NCBI GenBank assembly: GCA_005776735.1
Contig: SXOM01000203.1
Span: forward strand, 1 to 6,004
Direction of reading: 5' to 3'
DNA: 6,004 nt
From: Pseudomonadota bacterium
GTDB lineage: Bacteria; Myxococcota_A; UBA796; SXON01
In this document: in pieces, positions 1-5,885 of the stretch
Numbering within the stretch: position 1 is the first letter of the stretch
Layout of the letters: the number at the start of each line of letters is the position of its first letter
Program-made: the position numbers and the translations under genes
The notes under the pieces: generated by a model
What the model was told of the DNA's origin: nothing
What the model saw: only the letters and a program-made list of their open reading frames with translations
Database searches by the model: none

Positions 1-1006
1 CTAAAGGCACTGAGCGATGCACCACCAGCTGGAGCCGCCCGCCGTGGGAGCGGTTCGCCTCGCCCCGCGCGTGCAGGGCCGCCCGGAGCGGGGCGGTGTC
101 GAGCGGCGGGGCCCGCAGCTCGGCGAGGCGGCGCAGCGCCGGGAGGGCGGGGTTCGGCCCCGCGCCCTCCCGGAGCGGCTCGATGGCGTCGAGGTTCCAG
201 CGTTTCCCGAGGGCCTCGCGCGCGGCGACGGCGCGCGGATCGGTGCTGCCCGCCAGGGCGGTGACGACCGGGCCCAGGGCCGCCTTGGTGTCCTTGACCG
301 CCTTCTCGCGGGAGAGGCGGGCCTCCCCGAGGACGCGGAGGGCCTCGGCCAGCTCGTCGAGCCCCAGGATCGCTTTGAGGGCGTCGTAGGCACGCGAAGG
401 GCCGCTCTCCAACAGGGCGCCGAGCTCGTTGTGGGCCAACAGCGGCCGGTGGGTCACGATCGCGGCCTGCCACCCGAGGGCGTCGAGGCCGTCGACCTGC
501 GACCCCGCGAGCTCGGTGGCGCCGGCGGCCCACCGGCGGGTCACGGTGCTGGGTGGGAGCCCCTCGACGGCGAACGTGGCGCGGACCTCGGCGGGCGCGC
601 CGCCCGCGTGCAGGTTGCGCCACCCTTCGCTCCACCCTTTCGGGCGGGCCTCGAGTCGGCGGATGCTGCCGGTGAGCAAGGTCTCCAAGGCTTCGGCGAA
701 GCTCGACTTTCCGGAGCCGTTGCGCCCCACGACCAACGTGAGCCCGGGACCGGGCGCGAAGTCGAGCACCGCCTTCGGTCCGATGCCTCGGAAGCCCGCG
801 ACCTCCAGCCGCAAGAGCGATGCCGGGCGGGGCCGCGCCGGTTGCGGAGGGCGGGGCCCCCGGGAAGGTGGCGCCGCGCCGCCGAGCACCTCGTGCACCT
901 TGGGCGCCCCGTAGAAGGCAGCCTCCACGAGGTCGGCCACCGCCTGGGGCACCTCGTCGGCCACCATCCGCTCGAACACCGTCCAGAACAAGGGAGAATC
1001 ACTCAA
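1..1006 (-). CDS. SMC/RecF-type AAA ATPase, C-terminal part beyond the window
   Basis: This is the first 335 codons of a P-loop ATPase that runs off the left edge without a stop. Residues 94-102 read GRNGSGKSS, a Walker A of the RecF/RecN/Rad50/SMC (AAA_23-like) class. It follows a strand with LEVAGFRGIG (67-76) and a hydrophobic run ending LTLVVG, as is typical of the first strands of that fold. Residues 184-220 (VTHRPLLAHNELGALLESG onward to LGLDELAEA) look like the region after Walker A in bacterial SMC-like ATPases. An Arg/Ala/Leu-rich stretch from about 221 could begin a helical or coiled-coil insertion. Walker B and the signature motif are not in the window. Residues 1-65 are an N-terminal extension that I do not recognise. 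I chose the TTG start because GGAG lies 6 nt upstream; an in-frame ATG at 967 is the alternative. The gene lies 37 bp after the HEPN-TM-FGE gene and is probably co-transcribed with it. A role in DNA transactions or defence is inference. Confidence 0.85.
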   Translation of the reverse strand, partial: MSDSPLFWTVFERMVADEVPQAVADLVEAAFYGAPKVHEVLGGAAPPSRGPRPPQPARPRPASLLRLEVAGFRGIGPKAVLDFAPGPGLTLVVGRNGSGKSSFAEALETLLTGSIRRLEARPKGWSEGWRNLHAGGAPAEVRATFAVEGLPPSTVTRRWAAGATELAGSQVDGLDALGWQAAIVTHRPLLAHNELGALLESGPSRAYDALKAILGLDELAEALRVLGEARLSREKAVKDTKAALGPVVTALAGSTDPRAVAAREALGKRWNLDAIEPLREGAGPNPALPALRRLAELRAPPLDTAPLRAALHARGEANRSHGGRLQLVVHRSVPL

Positions 1007-1012
1007 GTTGCG

Positions 1013-1016
1013 CTCC
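1013..1016 (-). promoter_or_regulatory. Ribosome binding site for the TTG-started ATPase
   Basis: On the minus strand GGAG is followed by the six bases CGCAAC and then TTG at 1006-1004. This spacing supports TTG as the start. It lies in the 37-bp gap after the stop codon of the upstream gene. Confidence 0.6.
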
Positions 1017-1043
1017 GGGGCGGGGAGGGTATCGCGCGCCGTG

Positions 1044-2447
1044 TCACCGCGATGTGACGCAACGAAACGCGCGCTCGGGGTGCCGACGATCGGGTTCCTG
1101 TTGATTCCAGGCGAGCTGGAGGGCCGATGCACCGCTCCCCCCCCCCTCGGGGAGCTCGCCCACCCACATCCCATCGCCGCCCTCCCAGCTCGCGTCGGAC
1201 CGACCCAGGACCCGAGGCGGGAAGCGCTCACCGACCCATTCATGCCCGGGCCGCGTAAGGCCGGCGGGGCTCGCGCGGACCGCCGACTCCCACTCGGCGA
1301 GCGAGGGCAGTCGCCCCCCATCCACCGTGGCGGCGCAAACGGCCTCCGCTTCGTCCCGGGTGAAGCACACCGCCGGTTCGGACTCTCCGGACGCGGCCCC
1401 TTCACAACCGGCGGCCGAAGCCGCCGGGACAGATGACCCGCTCCGGACGAACGCGTCGATGCAGAAAGCCCCGACCGCGACGGGCGGCAGCTCGCCGCCC
1501 AGCGGACGCGGCCAGTTCCTTCGACCGCCGACCGGTTGTGCCAGCTGTAGGCTGCTCTGCGGGCCGACGTATACCATCCCGTCTGGACAACGCTCCTCTA
1601 CCAACGCCGATGATTCAGCCTCGTCGGTGCGGGGGGGGTCGGTCGTCGGCCTCACCCCGGCGGGGGGCGACCCGCCCATGGTCTGCATCGCCAACCGGGT
1701 GGCGGGACCCATGTCGTCGATGTCCCAGGCTCCGACGGCGATCCCGAATCCGAGGCCGGCCCCCACGAGGAAGCCCACCGCGGCCCCCACCACCACGCGC
1801 CATGCCCACTGCCACCACCGTGTCTGCCGGTTGGCCAAGGCCGTTCGTTGCGCTTCGATCTTGTGCAGGAGCGCTTGCGTGGTGCTCTCGTGGTCGCGTT
1901 GGACGACCTCGGCCAGCACCGCGGCGTGCTTGAGTGACGGCCCCTCGCGCCCTCCCTCCCGGATGAGGTCGATGGGCATCTTCGTGCGAAGCTTCAGGTA
2001 GCTCTGGGCGATGCTCTCGTCGTAGAGCCAGTCCAAGATCCCGGGGAGGACGTGCGCGGTGTCGGAAACTGGAGCTGCGTAGTCTTCGCGCTCTGGCTGC
2101 TGGATGTGGACGCCGAGGTTCGTGTGCGTCCGCGCGAGATCGAACCTCGGCGCCTGCTCCCGATCGAGCACTCCCGCCTTCTTCAGCCGCGTCACCATGC
2201 CGTCCAGCGACGCCTCGTCCCGGTTCTTGGCCGCGCGCGACGGCTCCTGTTGGTGCACGGTGAGGAGCAGGTGGCAGATGGCCTCCAGCGACCGCCGGGC
2301 ATTCCACAAGAAGACCTCGGGGTCGTGCCTCTGGTGGTCGGCGCACGACACCAGCAGCTCGACCAGGCGCAGCTCGTAGTCCCGGACGGCCGCCACGACC
2401 GGATCGGGAGGGCGCTTCTTCGGCTTGGCGGGAGAGAACCATGACAT
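1044..2447 (-). CDS. DUF4145/HEPN-like domain, membrane helix and extracytoplasmic FGE-like domain protein
   Basis: A 467-residue protein in three parts. Residues about 15-145 are alpha-helical and resemble DUF4145-type HEPN domains: NARRSLEAICHLLL (49-62), in which R52 and H59 form an Rx6H spacing, and THTNLGVHIQ (107-116), like the conserved N..H segment of that family. Residues about 175-210 are a charged helical stretch. Residues 214-240 form one Gly/Ala/Val-rich membrane helix preceded by R207, R210 and R217 and followed by D242, D244 and D245, so the N-terminus should be cytoplasmic and the C-terminus outside. Residues 262-285 are a Pro/Thr/Glu-rich linker. Residues 286-467 resemble the FGE-sulfatase/SUMF1 fold: CPDGMVYVG, FCIDAF, AEAVCAATVDGGRLPSLAEW (the GGRLP..AEWE hallmark), HEWVG and a final RAFRCV. 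Six cysteines (287, 329, 348, 361, 371, 463) could pair outside the membrane. The domain is short and I see no close catalytic Cys pair near its end, so binding or sensing seems likelier than formylglycine synthesis. No clear Shine-Dalgarno precedes the ATG. Confidence 0.75.
   Translation of the reverse strand: MSWFSPAKPKKRPPDPVVAAVRDYELRLVELLVSCADHQRHDPEVFLWNARRSLEAICHLLLTVHQQEPSRAAKNRDEASLDGMVTRLKKAGVLDREQAPRFDLARTHTNLGVHIQQPEREDYAAPVSDTAHVLPGILDWLYDESIAQSYLKLRTKMPIDLIREGGREGPSLKHAAVLAEVVQRDHESTTQALLHKIEAQRTALANRQTRWWQWAWRVVVGAAVGFLVGAGLGFGIAVGAWDIDDMGPATRLAMQTMGGSPPAGVRPTTDPPRTDEAESSALVEERCPDGMVYVGPQSSLQLAQPVGGRRNWPRPLGGELPPVAVGAFCIDAFVRSGSSVPAASAAGCEGAASGESEPAVCFTRDEAEAVCAATVDGGRLPSLAEWESAVRASPAGLTRPGHEWVGERFPPRVLGRSDASWEGGDGMWVGELPEGGGSGASALQLAWNQQEPDRRHPERAFRCVTSR
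1137..1146. repeat. Homopolymer C10 (G10 in the coding strand)
   Basis: Ten consecutive C on the plus strand lie inside the FGE-like coding region and encode the Gly run in PEGGGSGAS (residues about 433-441). A change of one or two bases would alter the frame and remove the conserved RAFRCV end. In this assembly the frame is intact. Confidence 0.9.
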
Positions 2448-2489
2448 CGCCGCGGCAGGCTATCGTGCCAGCAGCGCCCCCGCCCCCGA

Positions 2490-2532
2490 GGCGCGCGGCG
2501 CGCCGGACCCGGCCGCCTTCGGGACGGTCCCG
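2490..2532. repeat. Two perfect GC-rich palindromes in the gap between the EEP and HEPN-TM-FGE genes
   Basis: In the 103-bp non-coding gap (2448-2550), 2490-2504 is a perfect 15-nt palindrome (GGCGCGC-G-GCGCGCC) and 2520-2532 a perfect 13-nt palindrome (CGGGAC-G-GTCCCG). They could be protein-binding sites, or form weak hairpins after the EEP stop codon. No T-tract follows in the direction of transcription, so I do not call an intrinsic terminator. In sequence this rich in G+C, short palindromes also arise by chance. Confidence 0.4.
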
Positions 2533-2550
2533 GCGACGCGCCCCGTCGGC

Positions 2551-3252
2551 TCACCCCACGCGCGAGAGGCGCACGTCCACCGGAAGGTGGTCGGAAGGGA
2601 ATCGCGCCGACGGCATCGGAGTGTCGGCGAAGATGACATCGACCGGACCCGGCACACCGCGCCAGCGCCGCCCCACGTATACGCTGTCCAGCGACTGCAA
2701 CCAGCCGTTCACGTTGCAGGTGGGCGCGCCCGCGCCAACGTCGCGAAAGCCAGCCGCCACCAAAAGCTCCCGTTCGGGCCAGGACGGCAGGGCGTTGAAG
2801 TCTCCGGCAACGATGTCGGGGTCCGCTCGGAGCAGGGCCTCGAGTTGGGCCAGCCCATTGCGTCCGCCGGGCTGGGCGAAGGGGTCGCCGCTCCACGTGA
2901 GGTGGACACAAGCGACGCGGGTGCCGTCCGATAGGGTCACCATCAAGGACGCCTTACGTCCGACCTGGATGCGCTCCACGCCCAAGAAGGGGATCTTCGA
3001 CGCCACGAGGAGTCCCTCGCCGTTGTGGGCGACATGCGCCGACTGACGCGGAGCCAGCGCGGCGCGGACCTCGTCGACCCGCGCGGATGACACCTCCTGC
3101 AGACAGCAGATGTCGGTGTCGCAGCGGGCGAGCGCGGCCAGCACCCTGGGCCACCGTTGGAGCGGTAGCAGGTCGCTCGGGTCGGCGCGAGGGTACCAGG
3201 TGGGCCGGATGTGACAGTCGGCGAGCACGTTCCATGTGCGCAGCGTGGGCAT
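2551..3252 (-). CDS. Endonuclease/exonuclease/phosphatase (EEP) family hydrolase
   Basis: A 233-residue single-domain protein with every catalytic motif of the EEP (DNase I/APE1/CCR4/nocturnin) superfamily: N8 in TWNVLAD, E53 in CLQEV, H117 in CVHLTW, D151 and N153 in AGDFNALP, D189 in SLDSVYV, and D221-H222 in FPSDHLPV. These enzymes use divalent metal to cut phosphodiester or phosphomonoester bonds in nucleic acids, nucleotides or phospholipids. The WNVLAD start and the following YPR...LQRWPRVLAALA segment recall CCR4/nocturnin-type members, but the substrate cannot be read from sequence. There is no signal peptide, so it is probably cytoplasmic. I chose ATG at 3252 because the fold begins almost at once. 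An ATG at 3282 would add MSDPFDVCAR, but its start codon lies inside the palindromic operator candidate. It is divergent from the radical SAM operon, with 72 bp between starts. No strong Shine-Dalgarno is seen at either start. Confidence 0.9.
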   Translation of the reverse strand: MPTLRTWNVLADCHIRPTWYPRADPSDLLPLQRWPRVLAALARCDTDICCLQEVSSARVDEVRAALAPRQSAHVAHNGEGLLVASKIPFLGVERIQVGRKASLMVTLSDGTRVACVHLTWSGDPFAQPGGRNGLAQLEALLRADPDIVAGDFNALPSWPERELLVAAGFRDVGAGAPTCNVNGWLQSLDSVYVGRRWRGVPGPVDVIFADTPMPSARFPSDHLPVDVRLSRVG

Positions 3253-3273
3253 ACGTGCACAGACGTCGAACGG

Positions 3274-3298
3274 GTCCGACATCGGACACTGTCCGATG
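3274..3298. promoter_or_regulatory. Candidate operator between divergent genes: 19-bp palindrome plus a third half-site
   Basis: Positions 3280-3298 read catcggacactgtccgatg, a perfect inverted repeat with 9-bp arms around a central C at 3289. A further half-site GTCCGA lies at 3274-3279 and forms a second overlapping inverted repeat with TCGGAC at 3282-3287. The centre is 36-37 bp from each of the chosen start codons (3252 minus, 3325 plus). The form is typical of a dimeric helix-turn-helix repressor site, but the regulator is not in the window and I cannot name its family. No convincing -35/-10 pair is visible in the 72-bp gap. Confidence 0.6.
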
Positions 3299-3324
3299 CC
3301 ATGCCTCCTCCCCGTCTCTGGGGC

Positions 3325-4260
3325 ATGAGCACCCCCGGCACCGTTCCATACCTCCGCGTCGTGGTCACCGCCCGTTGCACGCTGGCCTGCGCGTACTGCC
3401 ACGCGGAAGGCGACTGGTCCACCGGAGCGGGCTCAGCGGGCGGCCTTCCGCTGCCCGAGCTCATGGACCTCCTCCGCGCAGGTATCCGCGCCGGCGTGCG
3501 AAAGATCAAGCTTCTCGGTGGTGAACCGCTGCTCCGCGCAGACCTCCCCGACCTGGTGCGCGCGGCGCGTACGGAGGCCGCCAACATCGACATCTCGGTC
3601 ATCACCGCCGGCGCGGTCCCCACCGAACGCATCGACGCCCTGTTCGCCGCCGGTCTGAGTCGAGCCAACCTCTCGATCCACGGCTGGAGCGAATCCGAGT
3701 TCGCCACCCGCACCCGCCGCCCAGGCGGGTACCCGCTGCGGCAGGCGATGCTGGAGCGCCTGATGGGTCACGGGCGGTTCCTCAAGCTCAACTACGTGTA
3801 CCGAGGCACGGGCGACGACGCCGACCTCGCAGCGCTTCTGGCCTGGGCCGCGGGAAGGCCGGTCACCGTCGGGCTGCTCGACGACCTCGGACGGGACGTG
3901 GGCCCCGACGCGCTCATGGCCGCGCTCCGGCGCGCCCGCGGAGAGTGGAGTACCAGTGTCGCAGAACCCGACCCGTACAGCCTGCCGACACGGATCGTCA
4001 CGTGGTCAGACGGCCTGCGTGTCGAGGTCAAGGACCATCGCCTCGGCCAAATCGCTCCATGGAAGGCGTGCGCCGCCTGTCCGGTCCGTGCACGTTGCGG
4101 TGAAGGTATCCACGCGGTCCGCCTGACCCACGACGGGCGCCTCCGTCAATGCCTGGACCGCCCGGAGCTCGGCGTGGACCTGCGCGCGGCCGCACGAACC
4201 GGGGGGGCCGCGGCCGCGGCCGCGACGTGGGGCCGATTCGTTGAAGAGAGCCTCGCATGA
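3325..4260 (+). CDS. MoaA-like radical SAM enzyme with C-terminal auxiliary Fe-S cysteines
   Basis: A 311-residue radical SAM protein. C18, C22 and C25 in CTLACAYC form the CX3CX2C motif for the SAM-binding [4Fe-4S] cluster, preceded by YLRVVVTAR as in MoaA (YLRLSVTDR). KIKLLGGEPLLRADLPDLV (60-78) is the GGEP SAM-binding segment, also strongly MoaA-like. LSIHGW (116-121) and LKLNYVY (153-159) are later barrel strands. At the C-terminus C249, C252, C258 and C276 in ACAACPVRARCGEG and DGRLRQCL resemble the MoaA second-cluster region (CxxC...DGxLxPC), with an extra Cys and longer spacing. It lacks the C-terminal GG of true MoaA and ends VEESLA, so it is probably not the molybdopterin enzyme. Substrate unknown; a nucleotide is plausible given MoaA and the kinase neighbours (inference). 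I chose ATG 3325 because the fold starts there; ATG 3301 is in frame but lies 3 bp from the palindrome. It is first in a four-gene operon and its stop overlaps the next start (ATGA). A G7 run at 4201-4207 encodes part of a Gly/Ala-rich tail. Confidence 0.9.
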   Translation: MSTPGTVPYLRVVVTARCTLACAYCHAEGDWSTGAGSAGGLPLPELMDLLRAGIRAGVRKIKLLGGEPLLRADLPDLVRAARTEAANIDISVITAGAVPTERIDALFAAGLSRANLSIHGWSESEFATRTRRPGGYPLRQAMLERLMGHGRFLKLNYVYRGTGDDADLAALLAWAAGRPVTVGLLDDLGRDVGPDALMAALRRARGEWSTSVAEPDPYSLPTRIVTWSDGLRVEVKDHRLGQIAPWKACAACPVRARCGEGIHAVRLTHDGRLRQCLDRPELGVDLRAAARTGGAAAAAATWGRFVEESLA

Positions 4261-4802
4261 CTGTTGTCTTCATCGGCCCGCACGGGGTCGGAAAATCCAC
4301 CACGGGTCGGCGCGTCGCCGCCCTGCTTGGAGTGCCTTTCCAACCAGAACTCGGTGAGGTCCTTGCTCGCGAGCTTCGACCAAGCTCGGGGACGGCCGCC
4401 GACCCCCAGGAGACCTTCGATGAGTACCTGTTCGCCGCCGAGCTCTACCGCGACGAGATCAGCCTCGGCGCGCGCATCGTGGAAACCTGGCACCCCGGCA
4501 ACCTCGCCTACGCCGAGCGTCGGAGCCCCGAGGTGGTCCGCCGCATGCTCGCATCCATCCAACGTAGCTGCCGCCGTGGCCCAAACGTCGTGGTCCCATT
4601 GTACGCCACGAGTCACACACTGTCGCGACGCCAGCACGAGCCGGGCGATCTCGCATTCTTCGAGTCCGTCGGCCGCGCCGCTTCGAGCTGGGCAAGCCGT
4701 TTGGGCCTGAGGGTACTCACGCCCGTCTCGACCGATGACCAACCCGAGCGGACCGCGCTGCGCGTGGCCGCGCTCGTCCGACCCTACCTGGAGCCCGAAT
4801 GA
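4257..4802 (+). CDS. Small P-loop kinase-like protein (putative nucleoside/nucleotide kinase)
   Basis: A 181-residue protein starting directly with a beta strand and Walker A, GPHGVGKST (7-15), in the style of small P-loop kinases (AAA_28/NadR-kinase or deoxynucleoside-kinase-like). FQPELGEVLAREL (28-40) sits where such kinases carry an acidic substrate-contact segment. VETWHPGNLAYAERR (75-89) occupies the position of the catalytic/lid-proximal ETW or DR(Y) motif, followed by a helix and the strand VVVPLY (111-116). Arg-rich residues 124-125 (RR) may belong to a lid. It has no membrane segment or extra domain. It overlaps the radical SAM gene by ATGA at 4257-4260 and the next gene by ATGA at 4799-4802, so translation is probably coupled. 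The substrate cannot be assigned; phosphorylating the radical SAM product or its precursor is inference. A non-kinase P-loop NTPase remains possible. Confidence 0.75.
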   Translation: MTVVFIGPHGVGKSTTGRRVAALLGVPFQPELGEVLARELRPSSGTAADPQETFDEYLFAAELYRDEISLGARIVETWHPGNLAYAERRSPEVVRRMLASIQRSCRRGPNVVVPLYATSHTLSRRQHEPGDLAFFESVGRAASSWASRLGLRVLTPVSTDDQPERTALRVAALVRPYLEPE

Positions 4803-5305
4803 GCCAACGTTACGTCTACACACCCGGCGGCATCGCTCGCCTCCACCAACGCATTGCCAGCGCCCGCGCCGCCTACAAGGCGGTGTGTGACGACAACCCG
4901 GCCGCCCTCGAAAGCGGCGACACGTCCGGGTGGCACGACAACTTCGCGTTCGAGGAGAACCAGCGACAGATGCACCAGCTCGCCCGCCAGGTACGCGACC
5001 TGGAGGCGGTCGCGGCGCAGGCGATCGTGGTGCCGATCCCGATTCACGAACCGGACCGGGTGGTGCTCGGCGTGAAGTTCTCCTACCGGTTCGTCGACGA
5101 GACCAGCACGCGGGAGGGGTGGCTCGCGGGGTGGGAGGACGGCGATCCCGACCACGGGCGGATCAGCTACAACTCCCCCGTCGGCGTGGCGCTGACGGGA
5201 GCGGAGCCGGGCGACACCCGTGACGTGCGCGTGGGCGGAGTCGTCCGCCAGCTCGAGGTTCTCGACGTGAGCTGCCTGGAGACCGACCGATGCGCGGACG
5301 CCTGA
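4799..5305 (+). CDS. GreA/GreB-like transcription elongation factor homologue
   Basis: A 168-residue protein with the two-domain Gre layout. Residues 8-73 are the N-terminal helical hairpin (TPGGIARLHQRI, then FEENQRQMHQLARQVRDLE). The hairpin tip reads GDTSGWHDN (40-48), where GreA has GDLKENAEY; acidic D41 and D47 could replace the two Mg2+-holding acidic residues. Residues about 85-157 are the FKBP-like C-terminal domain, with GRISYNSPVGVALTG (120-134) closely matching the GreA ISYxSPLGxALLG signature, and GDTRDVRVGG after it. Gre factors enter the RNA polymerase secondary channel and stimulate cleavage of backtracked RNA. It is slightly longer than GreA (about 158). Its place between two kinase genes is unlike housekeeping greA and suggests a dedicated paralogue. 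GGAG lies 5 nt before the ATG (4790-4793); the start overlaps the upstream stop by 4 bp and its end overlaps the next gene by 16 bp. Confidence 0.85.
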   Translation: MSQRYVYTPGGIARLHQRIASARAAYKAVCDDNPAALESGDTSGWHDNFAFEENQRQMHQLARQVRDLEAVAAQAIVVPIPIHEPDRVVLGVKFSYRFVDETSTREGWLAGWEDGDPDHGRISYNSPVGVALTGAEPGDTRDVRVGGVVRQLEVLDVSCLETDRCADA

Positions 5306-5853
5306 TCGTGGTCGAGGGGTTGGACGGCACCGGGAAGTCGACCTTCTCCCGAGAGTTGGCCCGCCGACTGGGCGCGGAGTGGGGGACCACCCCGGGGCTC
5401 GAGCTGCGAAAGCTGCGCGGAGCCATCGAAGCCCAGGCTCGCGGCTGCTTCCCGGCAATGCACACCTTCTTCGCAGCCAGCGTGCTCGCGGAGGCGGCAC
5501 GGGTGCGGCCTCTCCTCGAGGCCGGCCGCGACGTGGTCCTCGACCGCTACTGGGCGACGACCGTCGCGTACGCCTCGTTGGAGCCCGACCACCTGGATCT
5601 AGCCTCGTGCGAGCGCGGATTGTTGACGGTCGACCGCACCTGGTACCTGACCCTGGCGGAGCCGGAGCGCCGACGACGACTGCAGGACCGCGGCACCACC
5701 CCGGGCGATCGCAACACGATGGTCGACGCGCACCGCCGCCGGCTGGAAGCAGCATACTGCGCCGAGCTGCGCCGTCCGCTCCACGGTGTCGTCGTGTCGG
5801 TGGATGTGTCAGCGCTCGCGTTCGGCGAGCTGTGGCCGGGGTGGAGGGGGTGA
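5290..5853 (+). CDS. Thymidylate-kinase-family (d)NMP kinase, CMPK2-like motifs
   Basis: A 187-residue kinase. Residues 8-18 (VEGLDGTGKST) are the TMPK Walker A, DVVLDRYWATTVAYA (81-95) the DR(Y) motif, and LTLAEPERRRRLQDRG (120-135) the lid region with Arg residues. These kinases transfer phosphate from ATP to a nucleoside monophosphate. The usual Tmk segment TREPGGT is absent and TTPGLELRKLR (33-43) stands in its place. DRYW.tT.aYA, the PE.R..RLQ.RG lid and the helix before the DR motif (FFAASVLAEAAR, 60-71) are closer, from memory, to vertebrate CMPK2 (DRYWHSTATYA, PEERLQRLQGRG) than to bacterial Tmk. This suggests a specialised NMP substrate and not general dTMP supply (inference). It is the last gene of the operon. 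GGAG at 5278-5281 sits 8 nt before ATG, and the start lies within the end of the GreA-like gene. Confidence 0.85.
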   Translation: MRGRLIVVEGLDGTGKSTFSRELARRLGAEWGTTPGLELRKLRGAIEAQARGCFPAMHTFFAASVLAEAARVRPLLEAGRDVVLDRYWATTVAYASLEPDHLDLASCERGLLTVDRTWYLTLAEPERRRRLQDRGTTPGDRNTMVDAHRRRLEAAYCAELRRPLHGVVVSVDVSALAFGELWPGWRG

Positions 5854-5885
5854 CGCAAGTCGCCGGGCCCCGCGCCGCGACCGGC

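Noticed and set aside
17..1057. Long plus-strand open frame opposite the ATPase gene
   Set aside because: It is the mirror of a high-GC coding region. The minus strand encodes a clear Walker A and typical ATPase segments, while the plus-strand protein is low-complexity Arg/Gly/Pro-rich with no recognisable motif.
1044..2447. Functional formylglycine-generating enzyme
   Set aside because: The FGE-like domain is short and lacks an evident catalytic Cys pair near its C-terminus, and no sulfatase gene is nearby.
2455..2470. Sigma54-type promoter (TGGCACG and a downstream TGC) before the HEPN-TM-FGE gene on the minus strand
   Set aside because: The -24 element is perfect, but GG to GC is 11 nt apart instead of the strict 10, and the -12 element is poor.
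3211..3324. Longer N-terminus for the radical SAM gene starting at 3211
   Set aside because: It would overlap the EEP coding region and run through the palindrome. MoaA-like proteins begin near YLRVVVTAR, which follows ATG 3325 directly.
3253..3402. Longer N-terminus for the EEP gene starting at 3402
   Set aside because: The extra 50 residues resemble no fold, would overlap the radical SAM coding region and would span the palindrome. The conserved fold begins at about 3252.
4201..4207. G7 run as a programmed frameshift site in the radical SAM gene
   Set aside because: The frame is intact, the stop overlaps the next start in the usual ATGA way, and the run only encodes a Gly/Ala tail.
3325..4260. 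Calling the radical SAM protein a prokaryotic viperin
   Set aside because: It lacks the viperin-type cluster segment (CNYKCGFCFHT) and has MoaA-like C-terminal auxiliary cysteines that viperin does not have. Only the neighbourhood resembles the viperin-CMPK2 pair.
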